From the NCBI GenBank assembly GCA_003956705.1, contig QZCP01000011.1:114433-178432 (forward strand): a stretch of 64,000 nucleotides of DNA, read 5' to 3'. Source of the stretch: Brevipalpus yothersi. Its lineage: Eukaryota > Arthropoda > Arachnida > Trombidiformes > Tenuipalpidae. The notes under the pieces were generated by a model. That model made no database searches. It was not told the DNA's origin and saw only the letters and a program-made list of their open reading frames with translations. Positions 11,791 to 22,600 of the stretch are shown piece after piece. Within the stretch, counting starts at the first letter, position 1, and each line of letters starts with the position of its first letter. A program made the position numbers and the translations under genes.

Positions 11791-13894
11791 ATGCCTCAAT
11801 CATTTGTTCAGGTAAGTTTCAATCGAAAAAATCTCATTCAAAGCAAGAGTGAAACTCAATTGTCAGATGAACCAAAAAATTGTGACCTTTCGATTCTAAG
11901 AACTCAGAAAATCATTGCCAAAAACTTTGTCAAGCGATATGAAATTTAGCCTTTCAAAATCAACAGTCAAATGAAGATGATATGGACAAAAATTATGTTT
12001 TGAGTTGATTCTAGCCAACAAGCTTGAAATTATGAAGAGGATATTCCTAAGTATGAACTGACAATACAGTGTGTGAGAGCAAATAATTTTTCGATGGAAT
12101 TGATATGTGAACTCCATCAATTTGCCTGGAATTTTCCCATCGATGAACATCCTAAGCAAATGAACCCCAGGAAAGTTCACATTCTAAGTACAAGTATTAG
12201 GTTCCTGGATTGTTGCAAAAATTTGAATTTGAAAGTTCATGAAAATCGAGAAACTTTGAAATTAACAGGCAGAACTTGCATGAACTCTACCTCTTCACCA
12301 ATGATGTACCCAGAATTCCAATCTCTATCCCTCTCTCTTTTATTTGTCATGAATGTATTTGGATAGTCATTTTCTACATGTATAAACGAATTCTTCAAAG
12401 CTAGAAAATTCCTCGATATTAGCCTAGTTATTGTACTTAAGTTTTTCGAGATAGATCATTCCTCGAATTATGACACATTATAGCTTGCCTCGTATCATTA
12501 GAAAGTTCAAAATCCATGAATTTTTCAGCTTCTAAAAATTGATCAAATCAAATTAAATCAGTTTATACGATCAGAATCAACAAGATTGACAAATTGAATG
12601 CTCCTTAACCATTCATACGGTCTTTTTATTGATAAAATTGATTAATAAATACTATGCATATTCCAGAATCCTTATCAGCAACAGCAACAGTTTCAGCAGC
12701 AGCAGCAATTTCAGAGACAACAGCAACAGTACCAGCAACAACAGCAAAACTATCCCCAACAATATCAACAGCAATACCAACAGGCTCCTCAGAATCGACC
12801 GCCACAGCAGCCACAATATCAACCTCAACAGCAACAACAACAGTACCAGGAACCACAAGAAGAAGAGGAAGAATATGAAGAAGAGGATGGCTACGAATAT
12901 GAGAATGAACCTCAGACCATGCAATCGAAACCATTGATACTTCATCAAGGAAGCAATGTTCAGTTTCCCAGTAAAGATCCCAGTCCTGGTTATGAGTCTA
13001 GGATGCCGGAGGCTCCTCATCTTGGAGAAGAAAAGCCCGGCATGATAACGCTAAGAAGTACAGTTTGCCAATTTCCGAAAGAAATTCGTGATCCGAACGC
13101 AAAGTTGGTGGAAAGTTCACATCTTGGTGAAGAAGAGAATCGGCCCGTATTTCGGCAAGGTGGAGTTTCCCAATTTCCAAAAGATTACAAGGCTCCATGG
13201 GATGTCAAAGGCTACCAGCCAGTGGACGATGTTGTCCAAGGAACTTTACCGGTGGCCAATGTTGAGCATCCAGATCATCTTCTTCCATCACAAGCTCGCG
13301 CTCAGCAAACTTACATTACTCATCCGATGCAGAAAACACTTGCTCGTCCAGTTTATGCAAATGATGCTGGTCCTCGAAGTCGTAATGTTCCTGAATGGCC
13401 TCCCAAGCGCTCTTGTGTTCGAGATCTTCCTCGAGTAGGATTTAATTCTGGTCAAATTCATCCTGAAGGTATTTCGCACAGTATCATTTTATAATTCATC
13501 GAATAATTGTTCTAATACTTTGTGTTTTCTTTGTCTAGGCTCCAAACATTTTATCTGGCCTCCTCCAAATCCTAATCAGCAAGACTATCGAGGCTTCGGG
13601 GACGATATGCCTCCTCCAGGCTCAGGACCAGCGGCAAATGCATGGAATCCTCAGACAAATGGACAAAATTTTCCTACTTATCGACCGGCAAATATACAGA
13701 GAAAAGAGGCAGTCTGGCCTCCTCCTGATCGAAATGTTCTTAAGAAACAATCATCACTACCCGAAAGTGGTTCTAGGAAAAATTTAGAATTCGATGAATT
13801 TATGCGCTATCGTGCTGGTACTCATATTCCTCGAACTTACCATACTCCTCCTAATACCCAATATTATGAAGTTCAGTATGAATTGGAGGATTAA
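11791..13894 (+). CDS. Gln-rich protein with QFPK/HLGEE and WPP repeats, unrecognised
   Basis: Three exons, 11791-11811 (seven codons, MPQSFVQ, then GTAAGT), 12667-13468 and 13539-13894, give 392 residues. Frames join at phases 0 and 1. Residues 8-85 are Gln-rich (QQQQ, QYQQ, QPQYQ), then comes an acidic EEEEEYEEEDGYEYE stretch. The middle has a degenerate repeat: QFPSKD ... APHLGEEKPG, then CQFPKEIRD ... SSHLGEEENRP, then SQFPKDYKAP. The last third carries three Trp-Pro-Pro motifs (EWPPKR, IWPPPNP, VWPPPDR) and ends in a Tyr/Glu-rich tail. There is no signal peptide or transmembrane segment. I do not recognise the family. A structural or scaffold protein is possible from composition only. 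The codon-level continuity of both large exons with matching splice sites argues strongly for a real gene; the tiny first exon is the least certain part. Confidence 0.8.
11812..12666 (+). other. Intron 1 of the Gln-rich gene
   Basis: GTAAGT donor at 11812 and ATTCCAG acceptor ending at 12666. AT-rich. Overlapping short open frames have no recognisable content. Confidence 0.7.
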
Positions 13895-14089
13895 AGATCT
13901 TTTGGATCAGCATCAATTTTTCAGTTTCTTAATAGGTTCTCAATCGATATCATTCTCATTGATGAGAGAGCATTATTAGAATTCTAATAATACAATTGAA
14001 TTCTTTCAATTAGATCCGATTTTGGCTCCTCGAGAACTCTGATCTTATTTATTCACTCTTCAAAATGCTGTGAAATTCAGGACTTTTAT

Positions 14090-14945
14090 TGCCTATTGAA
14101 TTCTTCGCTCATCCGGCTAAAATCAAAAGTTGGCTTCATGAACGAACTTTGCAAGAATTTTTCCTGACCGGAAGTTAAATTTAGAACTTTCTTTTACTAG
14201 TATGGCTAATGATTCGCAAGTGTCGTTAAGGTCGTTGAAATACTTTCCAGAAAATCATTCGCCAGGGAAATCTTTAGTAGCTGTAAGGTCTTGTGGAAAT
14301 TATGAAAAGAGTTCTATCAGAGAAATACCGAGAAAAAAATCGAAAATAGAAACTTGCAAATCTCATTAGTACAAATTGAGAGTGTAGACTCTAAAAGGTG
14401 GAAATATTATTATTTTATTATATTATATTTTATTTCCTTTCTTCCCAATATTTTTGATGTTTTTGATATCCACGCTCTTCTAATTGGTCAAGGGTTAACA
14501 ATATTTTACCTCATCGTTTTTTGGAATGAATTGAACGGTTGGTTAAGTTTGAAATTAGATATACTTTCATAATTGCGTTCAAAGAACTGAACTCGAAGAT
14601 CGAGATGGAAAAAACGAAAGTATACAACGCAAAGTTCATTTAACTTCTTAACCCAGAGAATTTTTGGTTTGAATCAGGGAAAAGGCGAGAAATTGACTTC
14701 ATTTTCATTGATGGTGAAATTTCTTGAATCTCTAACCTTACCATTATAATCTTCAAAAATCTCTGAGGTGCAAAAATTCCATCATCTATTGATTTTTTTC
14801 GCTCAATTGGTTGAAATTGAAAGTTTAAACCATGAAAAAATCATGCTAGAGTTTCTTCTGGTCAGTAATTTGATTTAGAACTATTTCTTCTGCTAAAATG
14901 GCTAGCGATTTGCTAGTACTGTAGAAATACTTCTTGCAAAGTGAT
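14090..14945. repeat. Diverged direct duplication, two units about 690 bp apart
   Basis: Unit A (about 14090-14260) and unit B (about 14780-14945) share the same order of short blocks: CTATTGA, TTCGCTCA, a (T)TTCTTCTGGTCAG / TTTTCCTGACCGG-type block, ATTTAGAACT, TTTCTT, ATGGCTA-GATT-GC and GAAATACTT. Identity is partial with small indels. No coding potential seen. Confidence 0.5.
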
Positions 14946-17900
14946 TGATGAAAACCTTTAACACTTGAAATAGAAGTGGCGAAGATTCAGGATGAAATGT
15001 TAACTACTTAATTAAAAAAATTTTTGATTAAAATCAAAGAGGGCCAGAAGTCTGTGTAAGAATTCCTCAATCCAATAGGCTTTGGAATTCATAAAAAATC
15101 AATAAGGCTGAGCATTTAAGGCCACTCAAAGTTGTGAGAACCTTTGGTAGAAGCGTTTTCCAGTGTTCTCAACCATTTATTAATAGGAACATGATGATAC
15201 AGATGAAAATGAAAGTGAATGAGAACATGTATTTTTCAGAATTTCGCGCATTTTTTCCAATAAGAATCGTTATTCTGTCATTTTTATTTGTACACTTCCT
15301 CTCTGGCTCAAACATCCCTCTATTGCCACTATTCAATCGATCTTACGCCTTTCTGTGAAAATCATCCTAAAACGATTACGAGTTTTCTCAAAAAAGTTTT
15401 TAGATGTATTAGAACAACAATAGAAAAAGTTTCTTGAAAAAAAATCATAGATAGTAGAAATCAGCCCCTACTTGAATGAATTTTGTTTTATTCTGACTCA
15501 ACCTCATAGAGTTTTAGGGCAGTAAAAATTATTCCTGAGTGTAATTGAAATGAAATAATGATGCATTTAGTAACTTTTCTGCACTCAGTTCATTTAGGAA
15601 CTTAAATACCAAACTTTCTGATCGATCAGCCACCCAATTTTACCGTTTTTCGAAACCAATCCACGAGTTTCCACCAAGTTTTAAGGGAGTTTGTTGAACT
15701 ATCGATTTTTTCGGTTCAAGAATGAATGTATAGAACAAAAATATTGAGTTGTGTTCTTTGGTCATTGATACTAATTGACTCTATAATTTATTTGGTATCC
15801 ATGATGAACGGCACTATTTTAGCTCTAATAAAAATACTCTGGACTGAGAGACTAATTTGAACTCTCACTTCCAAAGGGAAAAAGTCAAAGACCGCGAAAT
15901 GAATACCAGATGCATGTGAATGGTAAATGATTTCGGACGTAATTAACATATATTGCAGAAACTCTTAATTACTACAGATTGTATCTCGTGAAAAATTTTC
16001 AGAGTCAATTGAAATACGCAAGAGTTCGTTTGTAATGGTGTTGACTACACGGTACTGAAATTATTTCATCAAATTCCGAGAATCGTTGAAATTAACTGCC
16101 CCTTTCAGAATTCGGTTTCCAGACTATTTGTAGCGACATGTGTGCGCTGTTAACGATTGAATTTATGTCTATTCGGCACAAAAATTGTAATCATTGATAA
16201 TCAACAAGGAATGAAGAAAAATATGATGATCTTAATGGACGCTGAATCGACATTACAACCGTAATTCATAATCTAGACTAAGATTTTTTGCTTGTTGATC
16301 ATGTCTTCTCTCGTCTTTTCCATACCGATTTCCAAGATCGATAAATTCTACATACATGAATTGCCGATGATCGGAGAAGATAGGTCCAAAAGTAGTTGGA
16401 AAAGAGAGAGAGAAATTAGTTAATTGATCCGGTGGTTTAATGTCGCAGTGAAATACGGTTAGAGAAAGATAATGTTCAAAACCCACTAGATTGACGGGAA
16501 AAATGAAAGCTCCTAGTGAAAGATGGGGATGAATAGTTTGGGATGAGCATTGTGACTTGATTGATTTGATAGAATTGGGGTGAAAAACAATGGAAACTTC
16601 GATCAGTTTGATCATCTCTTGTTGTTTTTGGATCAAAATATCAGGCCACAGTTTTCGGCCAATCATACAGTTTAATCGGGTTGATGAGAGGCCACAAAAA
16701 ATTGACATCCAAGATGATGACGATGACATGTGTGAATATAATATCATTGGAGTCCAGCGATTATGCCGCTTTTTTGTGCTTTTTTTCAACATCGGTCTAG
16801 GACTCGAAAAAATGATCCGTTCATCAGGCAACCGAGACAAAATGAATCGTTAGGAATAGCTTTTCCAATGGTAGCGAAAAGAATCATACTGTGTGTGGGG
16901 TGATGATTAATTCAATTATAAAGGTAAAGTTGGAGAGAAACAATATTATGAGCCAGAAAAGAGAGAGAAAAAGAGAGAAAGTAACTTCCACATGCGATCT
17001 CAAGCGATATCCATGACAGATAGTCACAGATGCTGACGATTACAATAGGGAAACAAAACGGCCTTTTCCATCAAATCGGACATGTCGACGATCATCTCTC
17101 CGAACTGTATTACTTTTTTTTTCATCTTCCGCCCACTTTTATCATCTCATATCGACTCTAGTGTCAGCCTCTCTGGTTCGATCGTCCTCCTTTTTTTTCA
17201 TCTTCTTATCTTCTTCGTCATCCAGATCTCTCTCTCTTTTTCTCTTACTCTCTCTTCTCTCCTTGCATCTCATCACCTCTCCTTTCGTTTCATCCCTTCT
17301 ATCCTATGTAAAACTGGCTCATCCAATCGTCACTAATCACTAAATTGCTCACCAAGTAGCAAGACTTCAATATCTTCCTTATCGTCCACTTCTCATTATT
17401 TTTCATCCTCTCGTCTCCCTATCATCCCTCTCTCTCTCTCCCATCTCTCTGTCTCTGGACATCGTTTCGTGAGACTTCCCCACGAAATACAACATGATAT
17501 AATCGTGATCAGATAATCATGATCCAGTAGACAACCAAGTTACTTGGTCATCTATTCAGCTATCAATATCCTCGATCATATTCTTGTGGACGTTTGATTT
17601 GAGAAACGATTACTCATTTATTTATTGATTAATTTTCAACAAAGTTATAGTTAATTAATTAGCCTACTGATATGGTCAGTGTTGAAAATTTTGATGGTAA
17701 GTGCAAATTTTTTTAATCATTGAACATAATATACCTGTTTTCGGACGTTCATTCCTTTTCTTGACCACTCGCATGTTTTAATAAAGCAGTTTTACTAACA
17801 ATTTCCTTTTCCTCTATTTTTCCATCAGACTTTCGGTCATCAACAGTACAAAGATTTTATCAAGATCACAAAACATTTTGAGCCTTTTCTAAAGTACATC

Positions 17901-18421
17901 TGGTGTAGCTGTACTCTTTCTAGTCTCAAACTTTCCAGTTCAGCCATGATTAGCCACTAAAAACAGACGTCGAAACCCCATCCGACGTCCGGAACGAGTG
18001 GCCTATCGAAAATCGAATCGGCCCAAAAACATGAAACAAATTCTGGTTCATTTCTAATGGACAGATCTTTCTATTAGATCATCATGATTTGTTCAAGAGT
18101 CCAGTGGTCATTTGATCCATCTACAATTGACCGTAAATTCCTTCTTGTGACCGTTCACAATGGGCGTCGTTCATGTGCCTTGTTCACTTATGCCACGCTC
18201 ATTGTAACGTGCACGAGAAGGCGCTACGTATAAGTCTACAATTTAAAGTCGTTAGGATCGTCATTAGAATTACTTTTCGAGACCATGAAAATTGATTCCT
18301 CTTTTTAACCATCCATCCAATGTTGTACCATCAGGTGAGTGCATAAAATTTTCATACCATTCTTTTTATCTATTCAATGACCCGCTCTGCAGTTTGCTTT
18401 TCCTGATGTCTCCTCTTTCTT

Positions 18422-18425
<4 letters not shown>

Positions 18426-18503
<78 letters not shown>
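18426..18503. repeat. Compound (CT)n-(CTTT)n microsatellite
   Basis: About 47 bp of CT followed by about eight CTTT units. Confidence 0.95.
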
Positions 18504-18504
<1 letters not shown>

Positions 18505-18537
18505 ATTTTGCATTCAAAAGTACACCTTTAATTACCC

Positions 18538-18544
<7 letters not shown>

Positions 18545-18595
<51 letters not shown>
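18545..18595. repeat. (GA)n microsatellite
   Basis: About 51 bp of perfect GA, in inverted orientation to the CT array that ends about 70 bp upstream. Confidence 0.95.
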
Positions 18596-18600
<5 letters not shown>

Positions 18601-18733
18601 TCAACCGATAGAGGCTATCTGTGAGCATTGAAGTTGTCTCTTTTCCTCTCTCTCTCCTCGATCAAGAATCATGATGACGATTGATCAATTTGAGATCAGA
18701 AATGTTAACTGAGGAAGCCAAGCGCTTCATTGC

Positions 18734-18736
<3 letters not shown>

Positions 18737-18771
<35 letters not shown>
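18737..18771. repeat. (CT)n microsatellite
   Basis: About 35 bp of perfect CT dinucleotides. Confidence 0.95.
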
Positions 18772-18773
<2 letters not shown>

Positions 18774-19629
18774 AAACTGATTTTCCTCGATCTATAGAAT
18801 ATGTCTCGAAATAGTCTCTCTGTCTCTCTGTCTAACTCTCTTTCGTTACTCAAGCCACAAGTTTCTCAGCATTGTTTTACTGTTTCAATGGGACTTTAAT
18901 CATAATCAGCATCGATGAGACAAAGAGCTGTTGCCTGATCAAAGTAATTATATACATCATTTCTTTTGTGCTCTTGTTGAGGAAAACTTCGTCTCTATTC
19001 GCTGTTGTTGTTCTCCTGTATTTCGCTAAAGCTTCAACCATTTCTTCATCTTGTGCAATATTGGGTTTATTCGATGCATTTATCATTTATTCTTGTTCTG
19101 ACAATCGTGAGTCAACTCTTTTATGATACTTTTGCAAAGTTTTCTATCAATTGGAATTCTGAATAATTGGTCTACTCAGCTTCAGCAAAAATCGATACAC
19201 GTGGCGGAAAGATTTTCGCTTTTTTCTTTTTTTTTGCTCGCGATCAAAACGAAAGGGTACGATTTTCAATTCGAATATTTGAAAATCTTCCTTAATCGAT
19301 ATCGAGGTAATTATGCTACACCCACACAATATCCGCGTGTTCATTTTTTCTCTCACTACTATGAAAAATCAGTCTTGACCATTCATGTCTATTCTCATTT
19401 AACGGGAATAAGCCTTGAGAGCCCATAATAATCGACATTCTTATTGAAAAATGAGCTGCTGGAATAAAATGAAATTAGGATAAGGTGATGATGATAATAA
19501 TTTTGGACACTCGTTTAATGCGAGTCTCAATAATCACTCCCTCTGTTTGATCTTGAAATCAGCTCATCAATTCTTGTTCAAGAGATCGTTTCCTTGGAAA
19601 TATTGGCACATTACTTTTTCCTATCTAAC

Positions 19630-19631
<2 letters not shown>

Positions 19632-19681
<50 letters not shown>
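19632..19681. repeat. (GA)n microsatellite
   Basis: About 50 bp of perfect GA dinucleotides. Confidence 0.95.
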
Positions 19682-19685
<4 letters not shown>

Positions 19686-21426
19686 GCTCATCCAAGAGGT
19701 TTCCATTCTTTGAGAGGTATGGATGATAAGTAGCAAATCAAAGATTGATCATTCGAAGTGAAAATCGTAAGACAAGTTGAACAAGCTCAAACATACCTCA
19801 AATCTGATCTTATACTTGTCTCGGATTCTTTTTTTTACCATCGATTCAATTGGAAGAGAGAGAATGAGAGAAGAAGAAGACTAAACAGATAGCTGAAGCT
19901 GATAAATGAGCAGGTAAATTAATACTTCGATCAGAACATTGAGTAGGTAAAGACAGTTAAAGCAGCTTTTCTCTTCCTCTCTTCCTCTCTTCATTATTAT
20001 ATCAGTGAGCAATATTATTCTCTCTCTCTCTCTTTCTCTCTCTTTCTCATCTAACAATAGATCAAAACGAATAATTCACTTTAATTTGTATAACATCAAG
20101 AGACAAGAGAGACAAACACTCAAATCATCTAGACTTGGTGATCTTCCTCTCTCTTTGCTAATTTTTCCAGTACCAATGTCCCAAGTAAATAGATGAGGAA
20201 TTTTTCTTTTCGGTCCTCTATCTCATCATCATGGTTTCTCTCTCTCTTCCTCTCTCTTTCTCTCATCTTATTGGCCCCATGAGTGCTCATCTGATGATGA
20301 TACCATTGTTTCCTTGATTCCGTGGTCTGTTTGAGGCCGAATGATTTTGAATACTTTGAATTGCCCAAATTTTTTTTCAACGTATATTGCACTTTTCTTC
20401 TCTTCTTCTCTTCTTCTCTTTTTCTCTCTTTCTCTCTTTCTCTCTTTCTCTCTTCACATTCATCATCAATCCTATTGCATGCATCCATGGCTGAGCCATA
20501 GAAAGATGAGATGAAAAAAACCTCTAAACGCCCTCTTTTTTGAAAAACGAACAAAAATTTTTGCTCTAAAATCCTTTTTCAACTCACTTAGATCGAGAAA
20601 ATACCTTACAGATGGTGCAATTTAAGCACTAAAATTCAGTATCAAATTATGCCTCTTGAAATGCAATCGTATCGGATCAAGTATTAGACCATTATAAATG
20701 TATATATAAAACTCATCTGAACACTAGACACTTTGACCTCTCTCTCGCTTTCTATCGAATTTTTCATGATACTCTTCCCGTTTCGCTTCCTCGATCTCAT
20801 CTCACCCAAAGCGAGTTGCATGTTTCCGTTTCCTCAACCAACGTGGCCTGAAAAGACCATGGAAAAATGAGAGAGAGAGAGAGAGAGAGAAATAGAAAGA
20901 GGAGGAGGTGGTGGATTGGAGGAGGAGAATCATGTACAGAGGAGGTGGAGAAAAATGTATCCAAGAGGAGGAGGATGCAAGTGTGATACTGATGGGCCCT
21001 TGAGAGAGGGGAAAAAGTGAAAGAGAAATAGAGAGAGAGAAAATAAATGAAGGTGAATTGATGCGGGCTTGTGACAAAGTTTTTGAGCTTTTTTTTCGAC
21101 GATTTGCTGGGGTTGCAGTTGTGTGTGTATATGTATGTATGTATGTATGTGAGTGTGTGTGTGTATGTATGTGTTTGCTGTGGGAGTGAAGCAATAAAAA
21201 TGATCCGAAAGTTGATAATGTAACAGGTGGCTGTGGTTGTGTGTGTGGTGTTCAATGATGATAAAATAGCGGCAAGCAGATGCCGATTTGTCAAACAATA
21301 TCGTTTTGCTTCCCTCTCAAAGTAAACTAGAGAAAGAGAGAGAGAAAAAAGTTTTTTGAGTCTTTTCAAAGTAGTTCACCAATTGAAGCTATCGCCTCTC
21401 AGCCTCCTCCTCCACCTCCTCCTTTT

Positions 21427-21430
<4 letters not shown>

Positions 21431-21488
<58 letters not shown>
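21431..21488. repeat. (CT)n microsatellite
   Basis: About 58 bp of perfect CT dinucleotides. A second interrupted CT tract lies at about 21663-21725. Confidence 0.95.
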
Positions 21489-21491
<3 letters not shown>

Positions 21492-21669
21492 TTTCTTCCT
21501 CATCACTTTGCCTTGAGTTCGACTGAGGGGAAAAAGAATATCCATGAAAGTTGAAGTAGCGGTTTCAAGTTCCGTTTTAGTGATGTTGATAGTGGTGAGT
21601 GGGAGAGAGAGAGAATCAACTTATGCGAACTTATGCAAGTTGAGATCAGTTGCAATATTTTTTTCTCTC

Positions 21670-21701
<32 letters not shown>

Positions 21702-22511
21702 TTCTCTCTCTCTCTCTCTCACTCACTTTCTATCCTTAATTTATGTGTGTGTCAAGAGCTGATTTATTCTCACTTCTCTGGATCAACGCGATCGATAATC
21801 AAGCCGGTGAACACAACACTTCATTGCCTCTGTGTGCATGTGTGTCTCTCTACCTCTCAATACAAGTATATTTATGGTGACAATTGAACATCCTAATTTT
21901 TTTACCCATTACACACCGTTTCGTTCTTTTTTTTTCTAATCCATTTTTTATCTTTCGTAGATGTGTCTCTGGTAAAATGATGATAAAAATTCGACAGACA
22001 TGATCAATGTGAGTGAAAGATAGCACCACTTTCGGTGGGATACAATGTAGCAGCACCGGAAATGGTGTGTATTGCTAGTGTTAGGATGCTGAACATTTCG
22101 GCAACAAGCATCCATGCTACTACTGCTGCTGCTTACTTCCTCCTCCTCTACTGGACATGCTTTTCACTCTCTCTCTTCTCTTCTCTTTCCCACACAGTTT
22201 TCACCTCCTAATCGTTCTGGAAATCAGAACGTAGTTTTGATTGACAAAAGTTTCATGTATATTTACGTGTGTACACATATTCTTTAAGAAGATGATGATT
22301 TGAACAACTCTTCAACCGAAATTGAGCCGCTTCGAGGGGTGGAGAGAAACATTTGAGATGTTTTTTTCCTCTTCTGTGTGAAAGAGAGAGAGAGGAAGTT
22401 TTGATACTCAAAAGAAAACTTTTCCCTAGTTTATTTACTGATGGTGATACCTAATGACGATGATGACGATGATGATACCCTGATGTTGTATCTCTGTTTC
22501 GGTACCATGTA

Positions 22512-22600
22512 TCACACAAGTCTCCTAAGTAGTAGTGCCGCAGGTAAGTGACAGCTATATCCAAATTACCTGCACACCACTACTTATTAGACTGTGTGTG
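22512..22600 (+). ncRNA. mir-252b: microRNA precursor, mir-252b
   Basis: The 5' arm at 22525-22547 begins CTAAGTAGTAGTGCCGCAGG, the miR-252b mature sequence as I remember it from other invertebrates (miR-252a differs as CTAAGTACTAGTGCC). The 3' arm at 22566-22590 (TTACCTGCACACCACTACTT ...) is nearly its complement, leaving a loop of about 18 nt. The stem continues outward: 22514-22523 (CACAAGTCT region) pairs with 22590-22599 (AGACTGTGTG). Length, arm placement and few bulges fit an animal pre-miRNA. It lies in noncoding DNA about 2 kb upstream of the start codon of the large plus-strand gene, on the same strand, so it could be independent or within a 5' UTR intron. Identity with miR-252b rests on memory. 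Confidence 0.85.

Larger units (their letters stand above)
13895..22511. other. Gene-poor intergenic region rich in simple repeats
   Basis: No coding exon could be supported in these 8.6 kb. It holds a diverged duplication (14090-14260 and 14780-14945), a small hairpin at 17465-17487, an imperfect hairpin at 18153-18208 and a cluster of CT, CTTT and GA arrays from 18.4 to 21.7 kb. The longer open frames in 20129-21369 (minus strand) read through CT/GT simple sequence. Confidence 0.6.

Noticed and set aside
16253..16840. 195-codon minus-strand ORF
   Set aside because: No recognisable domain, no splice partners, composition unlike the neighbouring proteins. Probably a chance open frame, though its length merits an expression check.
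17672..17699. ATG followed by nine codons (MVSVENFDG) and a GTAAGT donor
   Set aside because: Looks like a possible first coding exon, but no in-frame downstream exon was found in the following kilobases.
18877..19086. Minus-strand ORF with protein-like sequence (EEMVEALAKYRRTTTANRD)
   Set aside because: Only about 70 codons, no matching exons either side and no family recognised.
20129..21369. Several long minus-strand ORFs rich in Arg/Glu, Ser/Leu or His/Thr
   Set aside because: They translate CT/GA/GT simple repeats and purine-rich tracts.
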